The notes beneath the pieces were generated by a model. That model had not been told where the DNA came from. It saw only the letters and a program-made list of their open reading frames with translations, and did not search any database. A stretch of 64,000 nt of DNA, taken from Cinnamomum chago (lineage: Eukaryota > Streptophyta > Magnoliopsida > Laurales > Lauraceae). Below are positions 32,825 through 44,450 of this stretch, one piece after another. The DNA lies in contig CP142455.1 in assembly GCA_038049695.1 (NCBI GenBank), positions 66,288,501 to 66,352,500 of the forward strand. Reading direction: 5' to 3'. Position numbers and translations under genes: made by a program. Within the stretch, counting starts at the first letter, position 1. Every line of letters begins with the position of its first letter.

Positions 32825-33280
32825 GTTGCTAGTATATATTATTTCCTTGAAAAGCAAAGGATTGTAAAAGTGCCAAAAATGCAGGTCCTACATTTAGCGT
32901 TGCTGATATGACGTAGTTATACTTTGCCCACCATTCCTTGGGCCTTCTGAAGACATAAATGTTGAAGAAAATGGCTAGTCCAGCCCATGCCCAAACGTAG
33001 ACTGGGGGTAGCTGGAGGCATAATCAAAGGGGTAGAAAGCAAGATTGGGACATTGATTCCCTGTACCCACTTTTTATGAGGAAAGACTCGAGATAGCTTC
33101 CATGCCGCCACTATTGCTATGATGCCCATGGAAAAAAAGATATAAGCCCACTAATATAGGCCATGCGGGGAAAATAGGAGCGAAGGTCCCACCGCTCCTG
33201 ATTGTACAGTGCCATCAAATACCACATGTTCATTGGGACACGTCCAAGGGCTCCCTTTGGGCAACTTGTCCGGTTCACAA
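32825..33280 (-). pseudogene. Oligopeptide transporter (OPT family) gene fragment
   Basis: On the minus strand, in order: LPKGSPWTCPNEHVVFDGTV, GAVGP, FPHKKWVQGINVPILL, MPPATP and, after a frameshift, a segment reading FRRPKEWWAKYNYVISATLN. These match conserved blocks of the C-terminal half of plant OPT proton-coupled peptide transporters (TCPxDRVF, GxxGP, W..xINxP, MPPAT, WWxxYNYVLSAALD). Stops and at least one frameshift disable it and both ends are missing. No full-length OPT gene is in the window, so the source is elsewhere. Confidence 0.85.
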
Positions 33281-33318
33281 ATGTATATGATCATCATTGT
33301 ATCACTTGTAAATATGTG

Positions 33319-33528
33319 TGTTAGCAACTGTACCCACCTTCAATAGAGATAACTCTGATTTCAAATACATGAGATAAAAATAAGAGTCCACAGGTTTATC
33401 TCCATTTGTAATATTGATATAAGTCTTATTAACTCTACGGATCTCATTTGTACCTTGTACTATAAATATATTGTTGAATGATAAAGAATATACAAAGGAC
33501 TCATACAAACTCTACATGGTATCGGAGC
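33319..33528 (+). mobile_element. Short Copia-type LTR followed by a primer-binding site
   Basis: A TG...CA interval (TGTTAGCAAC ... ACTCTACA, about 198 bp) with a TATAAATATA box at 33461-33470, directly followed by TGGTATCGGAGC (33517-33528), one mismatch from the tRNA-Met primer-binding site TGGTATCAGAGC. The element is cut off about 30 bp later, where Gypsy LTR sequence starts. The left LTR boundary is inferred. Confidence 0.6.
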
Positions 33529-33558
33529 TGCCACTTGGTATTGGATGAAACCCAATAC

Positions 33559-33778
33559 CCTTTCTTATAGCTGGCCGTGCCGGCCTAGGATTGAATAGTT
33601 AGTTTAATTACAAAAAGTAACTTGTAATCCCATAAAGTGAAATAAAATTATAAAGCTTTGTCCGTTTACTTGTTCATATGAGATTCACACTTGATTATAT
33701 TATTGGATTTTCTGCATCTCTAAGGTACTTTCTTGTAGCGTCCCGAGATTCGAGGCGCCCGGATTTTGGGGCGTTACA
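33559..33778 (+). repeat. 5' LTR remnant of the Gypsy element
   Basis: Ends in ATTTTGGGGCGTTACA as does the 3' LTR at 40080. Only the last 220 bp of a 3.6-kb LTR remain. About 20 differences from the 3' LTR over this stretch indicate an old insertion. Confidence 0.88.
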
Positions 33779-33954
33779 TTTTGGTATCAAAGCATTACGG
33801 TTTTCGAACAATTAAAATACTTAGCAACTCTTAGGATTCGATATGAGGATTGGGTAAACTTAGATTGGTAACATGATGGTTGTTTGTTGTTTGTTGTTTG
33901 TTGTTTGTTTGTGTCATTTGTGTTTGCTTGTTCTAAAATGTTTAATTGCATATC

Positions 33955-35100
33955 ATGTCACAACAGCATTGTCCGGATAGGGATAGTCAAGGCACTATAG
34001 AGGACAGATTTGAGCAGTTTGTGCAGACTAGACTAGAATCAACACTCAGATATTAGAGATCCTTAGCTGTATGACCCAGCAGCCGCAGATTTCGCAGTTT
34101 CCACCACGTGTGCTAGATCAGTACGAGCTATTCGAGAGATTCCGTAAGAGGAAACTTTCAGAGTTCAATGGATGTGGAGACCCAATGGAGGCAGATGCAT
34201 GGATTATAGAGGTGGAGCAGATCTTCAAGATGCTTCCATGTATGGGCGGACAACGAGTTTAACTAGTGACCTACATGTTGCGAGATGCAGATGAGTTATG
34301 GTGGATGACAGTGAGAACTCCTTATACAGACATGGACAATACAGTAGCTTGGGAGACGTTCAAGGAGCATTTTCTTCGGAAGTTCATTCCAGCACCCGTC
34401 AGATCTCAGAAGCTTCGGGAGTTTGAGCAGCTACTTCAGGAGGACCTGACAGTGATGAAGTGTGAGGCACAGTTCATCCGTTTATCACGATTAGCCGAAA
34501 GACTTATCACTCCAGAATCAGAGAAGATCAGACGCTTTATAGATGGTCTTCGAGGGAACATCCAGTTGCACATGACTCCTATAGAGCTCCCCACGTATGA
34601 GGCTTATGTGGAACGAGCGATATGGGTTGAAGACGCTCTTCAGAAAGTAGCCTTAGCTCAATGGAGAGCTTCCAGCCAGACGAAGATGATGCAAGTATAT
34701 CCGAAAGGGGACAAAGACGATACAGTCCAAGATGACGAACAATCATGGATTGATTGAGAATTTCAACAGAGACAGCGGCACTATCGCAGAGGTTGTGAGA
34801 CCAGTGAGCACCGAAGGTGGTCAGGAGCATGCTACGTGTGTGGAAATTTTAGACACAAGGCTCGCAACTGTCCAAGGAAGAGGAACCATACTTCAGAACT
34901 CTGCCAGTAGACTCATAGGCTTCCACTACCTAGGTGTACCAGCAGCATAGTACTCGAGGTACAACCTATTCAGCAGTGGTCCCCATACCTGCAGACACAG
35001 GATCAGTTTCAGCCAGCTTGGGATTTTCCGGACAGTTCTGCGGCACTTCTGATTGCTAAAAGACGTCAACCTGATTTCCCTACCGAGCAAAGACTCTGAG
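33955..35100 (+). pseudogene. Gypsy gag (retrotransposon gag domain plus CCHC knuckle), broken
   Basis: The capsid-like region contains WIIEVEQIFKMLPC, then YMLRDADELWW, FLRKFIPAPVRSQKLREFEQ and LSRLAERLI, the standard plant Gypsy gag blocks. The zinc knuckle CYVCGNFRHKARNC (CX2CX4HX4C) is encoded near 34828-34872. In-frame stops at 34263 (after QRV) and 34755 (after SWID), plus a frameshift before 34071, interrupt it. It ends in a short hydrophobic tail without reaching any pol domain. Confidence 0.88.
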
Positions 35101-35239
35101 ATCAGCTTCTCCGGAGGTTTGCTTTATCTCTTATGGTTGGTGTGCTTAGATCCCTTGTTGTTGTCATGCTTAGTATCCTTGTAATGTGTGTGTTCTCATT
35201 ATTGTGTGAATAATTGATTGTTGCTTCTTAGATAACCTA

Positions 35240-35815
35240 ATGTTCCATTTAGGAGTGAGGGGTATGTAATACCCCGAGTTGTCCTTTCTAGAGTCGGGAA
35301 TTGTGAGACATCCCGAGATAGTTCTTTAGGAGTGAGGGGTGTGTGACACCCCGAGTTACCCTTTTTGGAGCTCAAGGTGAGTGGCACCTTGAGTTAACCT
35401 TTTGAGTTAGAGTGTGAGGTTGAGAGACACCGAGTCACCCTTCTTTTAGATCTGAGAGGTGTGAGATACCTCTAGTCAACCCGTTTAGAGTTAGAGGAGT
35501 AGAATACCCGGAGCTAGTCCTATTAGAAGCGAGGAGTGCGAGACACTCTGAGTTAGGTCCTTAGGAATGAGGGGTGTGCGACACCCCTAGTCAGACCTTT
35601 TAGTATCTGAGAAGTGAGACTCCTCAAACTAGTATGGAGAGTGCGATACCCCCCCCCCCTAGTTGACTTTTGGAATTAGGAGTGTGATACACCCTAGTTG
35701 TTCCTTTTAAGTTGAGATGTGAGACACCCATAGTTAGTTCCTAGGAGTGAGGGGTGTGCGACACCCCTAGTCAGTCCTATTGGAGTTAAGAGTATGAGAA
35801 GCCCAAACTGAGCAG
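35240..35815 (+). repeat. Degenerate minisatellite 1 in Gypsy internal region
   Basis: About a dozen imperfect units of roughly 45-50 bp containing GAGTGAGGGGTGTGNGACACC followed by CCNAGTTA and CCTTTTAG. Each unit carries a small inverted repeat (GGTGTG...CACACC-like). It is non-coding and lies where pol would be expected. Confidence 0.85.
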
Positions 35816-36420
35816 AGTTGGATAGCCGACCTTGATTAGAGTACTCGAATGTTAGATCCTACTATCCTACTAGTTGCCTGTTAGTATTCCAGAATGTTAG
35901 ATGTCCAGATCCCATCAACCTATTAGTTGAGGTCTAGTATTCTAGAGTGATTGAGGGTAAACCTTGTTCGTCTTGTTAGCCATTGACTAGTTATTCAAAG
36001 AGTTAGAAGACCAGGTCATGTTGTCCTAACTAGCTACTGACTAGTATTCCTTAGTGTTAGCAGATCGGACCCTATTTTTCCGCTATCTATCTATTTGTAT
36101 TTCAGATTGTTAGTAGATCAGATCCCTTGTACTACTAGCTATTGATTAGTACTTGTAATCCCAAGTGTTAAAAGATTAGACCCTATCGTCCAGCTGCCTG
36201 CTGACTAGCATGCCAGAGTGTTAGAAGGTCAGATTTTATTACCTTACCAGTTGTTGATTATAACTTGTATTGCTGTTTTACTGGTTGTTGATTGTAGTTT
36301 GAATTGTTGTTTTACTAGCTGTTGTTTTTTAACCTGTATTGTTAGAAGAATAGTTCTAGTATCTCTCCTAGTTGTGACTAGCTATTCCGAGTGTTAACCA
36401 GGTAGTTTAACTCCCTTTTT
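35816..36420 (+). repeat. Degenerate minisatellite 2 in Gypsy internal region
   Basis: Imperfect units of about 55-65 bp containing CTAGTATTCCAGAGTGTTAG, then AGATCAGACCCTATT and CTAGCTGTTGACTAG variants. It follows minisatellite 1 directly and has a different unit. Confidence 0.8.
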
Positions 36421-36505
36421 ACAGAGTTGGTTATAATAGAGACCTTAGAAGCTTAGAAGTGGTTGTTTTGCATTTGGGGACCAAATGAGTTTTAGGAGTG
36501 GGGGA

Positions 36506-39500
36506 TGTAAGGATCCGTTCCTAGGAATACCTAGTGGGACCCAATTTGACCGAGCCAACCATATGTTATCCTATTTAATAGACGATTAGTATAAGATGTT
36601 AGTGATTTCCCATTAATTAAGCCTAGTTTATAGGATTGAGACCCTTGTGAGATTAATAGTGCTTTTCTTTGAATTAATTAACCAATTAGAGGCCTTAGTT
36701 GTAATCCTAATTATAGATGTGTTTCCCTTAAAGAGTGGTGCAATTTATCTTAGAATGACCCAACTACTTATGACCAAACTCATTAGCCCATTTATCATAT
36801 GAGGGTACTCTAGTCTTTCCTACCACAAATTTTCCCTCTTTTTTGGAAATCCCAATACCATAAATGACCTTGGCTCCTTTATTCTCTACCAAGTAAACAT
36901 GGGCACTTTTGTCATAATAAATAGCCTACCTTTATTGCCCTTAGGATCCTTTATTCACAACCACTCATTTGAGGATACTTTAGTCATTATATGTGAATAC
37001 CTAAACTACCATAGTCCTTATCCTTTATTTCTATTAGCAACCAAGGACCCTCTGGTCATTCTATTTTAACATTCCTCAAATACCCTCATCCTTATCATAA
37101 ATTTACACTAGCAAGAGAGGGCATTTTGGACTATAATCCAACCAACCCCTATAAAAGAAACCCCTCTCTTCCTTTCATTTCACTACAATTTTCCTCCCAT
37201 CTCTCTCTCTTTCTATGTAAGAGATTAGGGTCTCTCTCTCTAGGTCTTAGCCCTCAAATTACTAGAAGCAAGAGCCCATCTACATCTAGCCATCTACAAG
37301 CTAAGGAGCTCATCTCATCTCCTAGATCTCTCTTTCCTCTCCAAGTAAAGGTAATCCTCATTCACTCTTTCCAATTCCCTTGTAGTATAGCATTTTCTTT
37401 TGAAGTTCGATTTCTTATGCATTTCTCTCTTTGGGAATGGGTGTAGAGATTGTAGATTCAACTATTGGGGTGATCTTAGAGCTGTTGGAGTGGAGCCCAA
37501 GCAATTTGAGGAGATTTCTTCCTAATTAGGCAAGTAAACATGCTTAGATTGCTACTTACTGTCTTTTATGGATATTTGGTTTGATTTCTGTAATGAGATG
37601 GTTGTATGGATGCAATGTTGAGTAGATCTTTCTCTTTTTAAGCCTTTTTATGTGTTGTTGGCCATTGATGGATGAGAATCCCTCATTTGGAAGATCAATG
37701 ACCCATGTGTGATGAGATCATGATGTGGGAGGTGTATTTGATGATTGGTAGTAATTGGTGAAGATATGGGATGTATTTGATGAGGTTTTGATGGAAAATC
37801 GGAGACGACAGAGTCTTGATTTTTAGGGTTTCGTGTGTACCCAGTCGACCTGGTCACTCAGACTGTTGACCGGGCACACAACAGACTGACCCTCAGCTAG
37901 GAGTTGAAATCACCTGCAAGGTACAGAACTCAGTGTACCCGGCCGACCGGTGAAGAGGCCCGGTCGACCGGCCACACTGCAGTACCCCTCACCTGCCAGA
38001 TGTTTGTGGAAATTCCCGCAGTTTACCCGGTCGACCGAGGTACCCTCTAGGTCGACCAGGAACACTGTAAAATGTGATTTCTATCTCCCAGTTAACTGTC
38101 CAGTTCAACAGTGTAGCATGTCGACCCGTGTGCCCATGATGTTGACCCGGTACACTGTAAATAGTGATTTTCCATATTTAGTTTCCTTTTATGATCTAAT
38201 CATGTGTGGGCCCCGTTGACCTTCCATTTGGACTGTTTGAGATACGCGAGACAAGAGTCAAGGGCCGGGCTTAACCTTGACCCGTGTAGCCACCTAAGTA
38301 GGGTCTTGGGTTGTAAAACAGAACCTGATTCAATGGTTATGGAGGTCTTATGATGCTAAATACCTACAGGAGCACCAATGATACTTAATAAGCATCTAGG
38401 ACTCCATGATCATAGTCTTAGGTAAAGTGAGACCCTGGACCTGAAGAGAGGGGCATCGATTACCGATATATTTGTGATATGTGGTACTTATATTGTGAAA
38501 CGGACACTAAGTCTGGCCGGTAAGTCCAAACCTTGGATATAGGCTTCGAGATGTATTATAAATCAGGGCATTGCAATTAAGCTCTGGTCCACGATCACAG
38601 TCCGTATTGGATGAAATGTCTGGACATGGCACTTGAAGTCCTGACCTGTAATATTTGGAACTTAACGGTAGTTACTGATAGACGGACTGTATAATGAGAT
38701 AATACTAACTAAGCGTATAGAGAAGCGGAGTTTATAAGGGTATGCATTATTAGCTGTTGAGAATCACAAGGATGGATTAACTATACCCGAACTTTGTGCC
38801 TCGTACCATTGACTATTATCATCTCATATTAAGGATAATAAGGTTATCCAGTTCGGAGTACCCCCACCTAGTGATCTGTAGGATTTATGGATGTACGATT
38901 GGTCTGCCGAGGGTTATGATGCCGGCATGGATATTGATATTGAGTATCGAGTGATTGAGATGTGGTTGAGTATAGTAGGTACCGATGGTGATCGGGTACC
39001 AAGACCGCCGGCATTCGGACCGGGTATATGTGGATGGATGTTGATGTTCATCTAGCACGTAAGACCAATGACTAAGACTTGGTCGTGGCTATGGATGAGT
39101 GTTGAGATAGATCTAGCACGTAAGACCAATGGCTGGGACTTGGCAGTGGCTATGGACATTGATGGACTCTTGTACGCTCCTATTCGATGTGACGGTAGTG
39201 AAGGGTGGCTATGACCCCCATGGCTAATGTCCATCCACAGTTGTTGGGACAACGGCAATGAGTTGGCTGACGTATCTTTTATATGCTCTTGTGGATGTAT
39301 ATTGGATGTATGATTATTATGTGTCGTGTATGCTGTTATTTATTGTCTTTAACTGTTGACATTGTTACGATTGGGTCTTGATACGATGGTTACGTATATG
39401 GTAATGTTACTTCCTCATGTTATCTATGCTACTGGTGACTCTAATGTGCTTATATGATTTATATGATGTATTGATGATGATGGCTTCTCTTATCTACCTG

Positions 39501-40080
39501 ATATACTACATCAAACATCTGTTAAATAAATATCTCGATTATCGTTCATGCACTACACTCTACACCATTTTCTGTTGCACTTTGATATTCTATATTATTA
39601 TCGAGGTACTAATAACGCAGGTACAGTTGGGATTAGGTATGGTCTTCTTCCCTATCTATTAATATAATGTATTGCCATCTAAACATGCCTATTTGCCTGG
39701 CTCATCGAGCCTAGCCCAATCCTTGGTGTTTTCAGGTATCTTCTCTTCCGCTTTTTTTTATTGGTAGAGTTGCTTGGCGGCTGATCCGTTGCCGCAGGGT
39801 TCAAAGAATGATGCAGTTAGTGCATCGAGAGGCGTCTGACACTAAGATCTCTATTCTTTCCTTTTCTTATAGCTGGCCGTGTCGACCTATGACTGAATAG
39901 TTAGTTTAATTACGGAAAGTACCTTGTAATCCCTTAAAGTGAAATAAAATTATAGGGCTTTGTCTGTTTACTTGCCCATATGAGATTCACACTTGATTAT
40001 ATTATTGGATTTTCCACATCTCTTGGGTACTTTCTCGTAGCGTCTCGAGATTCGAGGCGCCCGAATTTTGGGGCGTTACA
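36506..40080 (+). repeat. 3' LTR of the Gypsy element, 3575 bp
   Basis: Starts TGTAAGGATCCG and ends GGGGCGTTACA, giving TG...CA ends and a TGTAA/TTACA inverted pair, directly preceded by a polypurine tract. It contains a TATA box (TATAAAAG at about 37150-37157), a palindromic CGGTCGACCGG-rich block at 37840-38160, and a tandem repeat of AGCACGTAAGACCAATG at about 39054 and 39115. Open frames inside it have no recognised product. Confidence 0.88.
37840..38160. repeat. CGGTCGACCGG-type palindrome cluster in LTR U5/R region
   Basis: Repeated short palindromes such as CCGGTCGACCGG, CCCGGCCGACCGG and ACCCGGTCGACCG recur every 30-80 bp downstream of the LTR TATA box. Similar words also occur in the other LTR at 42130-42290, so they may be a shared feature of LTR leaders here. 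Confidence 0.75.
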
Positions 40081-40792
40081 ATATCATCCGCTCGAGCAGA
40101 CATGAGAGAATAGCCAAACGCCTTACAGAAGTTCTATTTGCGCTGAGATAAAACCTCATCCGCTCGAGCGAACATGTGGCAGAGTCCTAAGAAATTTAGA
40201 AACTTTGTTCTAATTGTGCCAAAATTGCTTGTTTTAATCATAATCAAGTTAGGCAACCTTAAGCACATCCCGTGGGCTATTTAAAGGACTCAAGAGCTAT
40301 TCCAAAGTTAGACCTCACCTCTCAAAGTTCTGAGTTAGAGACTTAATTGAGAGAATTCTTCTCTAGAGATTTATTAAGAAGTTGTGCTGCCAAGTTCTCT
40401 AGAGCCAGTTTCTTTTGCATCCTTTGTAGAAGATTATCTTCTTGCTAGAAGATTTGAGGAGTCAAGTACTGGATTATGGATTGAGTCTGTTGCAATCAGC
40501 GGTATGAAGTCGTTGAAGTGTGAAGCGACACAAGGTAGCTTCAGTCCTTATGTAGGGGGTATCTGGGGAGGAAATTTGAGTTTCTTGTAATTGAGAGATT
40601 TATAGTGCTTGATTATTGATCCAATTCAGATCCGTGCTTTTTCACTCAGTTAGGGTTTTCCACGCAAAATCTGTTGTCCTTGTGGTGTGTGCTTATGATT
40701 TTATTTCCGCTACATAGTTATTATTTTTGCACACTTTTGGGATGATTTACTGAGTAGATCAATCTAGAGATCTCGAACCCTAAACTTTTAAT
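40081..40792 (+). repeat. Copia 5' LTR (left end uncertain)
   Basis: Non-coding sequence ending just before a tRNA-Met-type primer-binding site. It contains two copies of CATCCGCTCGAGC about 65 bp apart (at 40085 and 40149), typical of promoter-proximal repeats in LTRs, and a TATA-like box near 40271. Confidence 0.65.
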
Positions 40793-41707
40793 TGATATCA
40801 GAGCGGGTTGCACTAAGTTATTGTGTATTGATCCTAAGAAATTTCTAGAATGGTACTTAATCAAAAAGGGACATCAACTACTAAGCCCTAATCGTCGGCC
40901 CCAAGTGCAAGGCCGCGATGTAGTAGTAACTCGGTGATGTTTGAAGTCGATCCACAGAGAGTAATTAATTGCGCAAAACCTATCCTATTGAAAAACTAGT
41001 TCAAGACTAAAAAAAAAAACTATACAAATCAAATGTCCTACTTTAATTTAAAATTAATTACAACCAAAGAAAAAGAAAAACCCTAATCTAGAAACCTAGT
41101 CTAACTACTGCATTCACCTTAAGATTTGTCAGTCCAACCAACTGCAATAATTATTAAGATGCATAAAAATAAAATTAGAGAATAAAAAATGGATTTTAAT
41201 TCTAAAAATTTGCAGAGGTTACTTTGCTTGATGCCATCAAGAAAAACCATAACCACCGCACCAAGTACGCACTGTCACTACGCACAAAGATTCAATGTTG
41301 ACCCATTGGTGAAGACCAAGACCCTATAAACTTGATTTATTAATGAAAGACCCATTACAAGCAAATAACCATTACAAAATTATTTGAATCAAAATAAAGT
41401 GCATCCAACCTTACCCTAGACACATGAAACACCAAACGAAGGAGAAGGACTCGCGGTCTTGAACCGTGATCCAACCGGCTCTCGTTTTGCGATCTGAAAT
41501 CCAAGAAAGGGAAGACCACCATTGGCTGGTCCAATGGTGGAGTGACAGTAGCAACGGCAGCGGCACGACGGTGACGTAGAAATCCAAGTGGTGGGGTGCC
41601 TTAGGGACGGCCTTGGATGAAGTAGTGATGGGAGGAGGAGGAGGGATGAAGAAAAATTAATGAAAAAGGGGGAGGTTTTGTTGCTGGTCGTCCAAGGTGC
41701 GGGGGAG

Positions 41708-43552
41708 TGTTAGGGATTTTGTGTATTGCAATTTGATGGATGCATTATCATATTAGCATCATTTGAATTTTCACACATGCTTTGATTTAGAAATTCTTGA
41801 AATCTTGATTTACACATGCATTGTTTTTTAAGACTTGTAGAAATATTCATTTATGCATGTTTTGATTTTAAACTTGGATGTATTTATTTTTGAAAAGAAG
41901 ATTTTTGAATCAAGCATGTCTATGAGTTTAAACCTTTCAAATAAACTTAGGCATTTTAGGTTTCATGTTTGTTAAAACTCTTAGATTGATTTAAAACATG
42001 TTTCCAGGCATGATTCTATGGCCCAGAACTCCCTTTAGCAAAATACTTTGGAGTAGTCTTTTACTTAATCATTTAAGAAGGCAAAACTTTTTTTGTGCTA
42101 TAGTAATTTTGCTACAGTGATTTTGCTACAGTGTTGTCGATCAGCCGAACTCAAGTTCGGTCAATCGACACTTGACCGAACCCACTTCGGTTCGCATTCC
42201 AGAATGCTCAAAACTAGCTGTTTTATGATCGTTGGGAGTTCGGCTGACCGAACTTGATGTCGGTTGACCGACAATAGAGCCGTTGGACTGTTTTTTCTAT
42301 ATAAACAGATCATTCATAGGCCAAATGTGAGGATCCAAGGGATACTCCTTGAGGTGTTTTGAGGCCAAACAAAGGGGAATGAGCTAAGGGAGGCTAGTTG
42401 GTCAAAAAGGAAAGCTAAAGCTTGGAATCATAAGTAAATCATCTATGTAAGCTTAGTTTTCCTTATCATATGTTTTCATGCTTTGCTTAAATTATTAGTA
42501 AATCTTTTTAGGCATGTTAACTATAATTTGTTGTGTCCTTAATATATATATATATATGTGTTGAATTGATTTATTGTTCTGGATACATCACCTTGATTCA
42601 AACTAAGTAAGATTCAAATTGGTTTGTCTAAGTAAATCATGTTAATGAAAACATCTTTGAAATTATATGTAACATGATTTCTATACTTGGTTGAATCTTT
42701 GGTTGTTGTTTTTCATCATAAGAAAATCACTTTCAAATCTATCTTATGTTTTGGATTCAACAACTTCACAAATCACATATATTTTGTTTTAAAGTTTCAC
42801 ACAACTTGCTTAGCATTGATATACATCATTTACAAGTTGGTTTTTAAATTACATGTGATTTGTTCCTTTACTTCAATCAAATCTATCTTTGTGTTTTACA
42901 CCTTCAAAAGCTTTAATATTTTCAACTTGCATTCATTGAGCTATCATTTTTTAACTTGATTGAAGTTTTTCACACACACACCATGAACACTCATCTTTGC
43001 ATTTCATAGAGTGTTGTGTGAATTTGATTTAAACTTTCATATCAGCCTATTTAAGAGGCAATTGTATTGAGCTTTAATTGTATCTCTTAAAGTGTTTGTG
43101 TAGACACTATTTTGAGAAAATCATATTGTAAAGGTTATTGCTTAGCCTAAGAAAAGCATAGTGTCTAGGTTATTGCTTAGCCTAGAAAAGCATAGTGTAA
43201 TAGGTTGATGTTAAGCCTCGAAAAATATCATTGTTAAAGGTTATTGCTTAGCCTTGGAAAGCATATTGTAAAGGTTATTGCTTAGCCTATTGAAAAGCGT
43301 AAATAGTGGAAATCCGGTGGGGTGTTAGATAACAAGCCGGTAGTAGATGTAGGCATTGAGGCCGAACCACTATAAATCATTGTGTGATGGTGAATGCTTT
43401 GTGATGATTATTTTTGTTAACTTCCGCATTTTAGTTCTATATCATCACTTGTGACTAATTGAATTAAAGAAGTTAAAATTGGTCATAATTGGTCACTAAT
43501 TTAAAGCTCACTCTATTCACCCCCCCTCTAGGATTCGGATCCCGGACTTTCA
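41708..43552 (+). mobile_element. Solo LTR (1845 bp) with perfect GGGAG target duplication
   Basis: Begins TGTTAGGG and ends CGGACTTTCA, flanked by GGGAG at 41703-41707 and 43553-43557. It contains a TATA box (TATATAAAC near 42298), a CACCCCCCCTC tract near the end typical of some Copia LTRs, and a minisatellite at 43120-43310. An inverted relative occupies 63066-64000. No internal region is attached, so it is the product of LTR-LTR recombination. Confidence 0.85.
43120..43310 (+). repeat. GGTTATTGCTTAGCCT minisatellite within the solo LTR
   Basis: Five or so units of about 35-45 bp carrying AAAGGTTATTGCTTAGCCT followed by GAAAAGCAT. The related LTR at 63.3-63.5 kb has the complementary version, so the repeat is part of the LTR family. 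Confidence 0.88.
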
Positions 43553-43624
43553 GGGAGATGGGATTCACGTTCACCCCTCTTAGGGTCTTTTTTATATTTT
43601 TTTTGATGACTTGGGTTGCAAGGG

Positions 43625-44450
43625 ATTTGGGTTTGGAAGGGTTTGAAGTGTGGGGTCCAAGTTTGGATAGGATTTAGAGGGCTGAGATTAAACAATCTCG
43701 GAGTTCCATTGTTTATTGACTTGCCACCAAAAGTCCTTCTGAATTTAAACTTTTCTTTGTAGCTTGCTTCTCTTGGAAAAGATCTCACTTTGGCTAAGAA
43801 ACAATTCAAGTATGAAATTTCATATTTGGAACAAATCTTGGATGCATGTGGTCCCCACCCATCTTGGACGTGTGATTGCTTGCATAGCCTAGTGTTGGCC
43901 GTATGGAACTTGGGATGGGGAGGCTTGAACATGTGATGCTTCTTTTGATAAATCTTAGGTTGCAAACTTCAAATCTTGAAGCCTATCTTTTGGAGCTAAA
44001 TTTAACAACGTAGTGCTAAAATCTTAGACTCTTTGGATTTGGGTTTGGAAGGGTTTGAAGTGTGGGGTCCAAGTTTGGATAGGATTTGGAGGGCTGAGAT
44101 TGAACAATCTCGGAGTTCCATTGTTTATTGACTTGCCACCAAAAGTCCTTCTGAATTTAAACTTTTCTTTGTAGCTTGCTTCTCTTGAAAAAGATCCCAC
44201 TTTAGCTAAGAAACAATTCAAGTCTGAAATTTCATATTTGGAACAAATCTTGGATGCATGTGGTCCCCACCCATCTTGGACGTGTGATTGCTTGTATAGC
44301 CTAATGTTGGATGTATGGAACTTGGGATGGGGGAAGCTTGAACTTGTGATGCTTCTTTGGATAAATCTTAGGTTGCAAACTTCAAATCTTGAAGCCTATC
44401 GTTTTGGAGCTAAATTTAACAACATAGTGCTAAAATCATAGACTCTTTGA
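43625..44450. repeat. Tandem duplication, two units of about 413 bp
   Basis: 43625-44037 and 44038-44450 are about 95% alike, starting from TTTGGGTTTGGAAGGGTTTG and including GGTCCCCACCCATCTTGGAC. It lies inside the Tat-like solo LTR. Confidence 0.9.

Larger units (their letters stand above)
33559..40080 (+). mobile_element. Gypsy-type LTR retrotransposon with gag but no pol, 5' LTR mostly lost
   Basis: 220 bp of 5' LTR end (33559-33778) match 39859-40080 with roughly 9% differences. Primer-binding site TGGTATCAAAGC is at 33782-33793, gag remnants at 33955-35100, repetitive non-coding DNA to 36492, a purine tract AGGAGTGGGGGA next to 36505, and a complete 3' LTR at 36506-40080. No protease, reverse transcriptase, RNase H or integrase is visible, so it looks like a non-autonomous gag-carrying element. 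The upstream part of the 5' LTR is replaced by a Copia fragment. Confidence 0.85.

Noticed and set aside
37126-39662. Open frames within the Gypsy 3' LTR (37126-37446, 37950-38219, 39417-39662) as genes
   Set aside because: They lie inside an LTR defined by its TG...CA ends and matching 5' remnant, and show no domain content.
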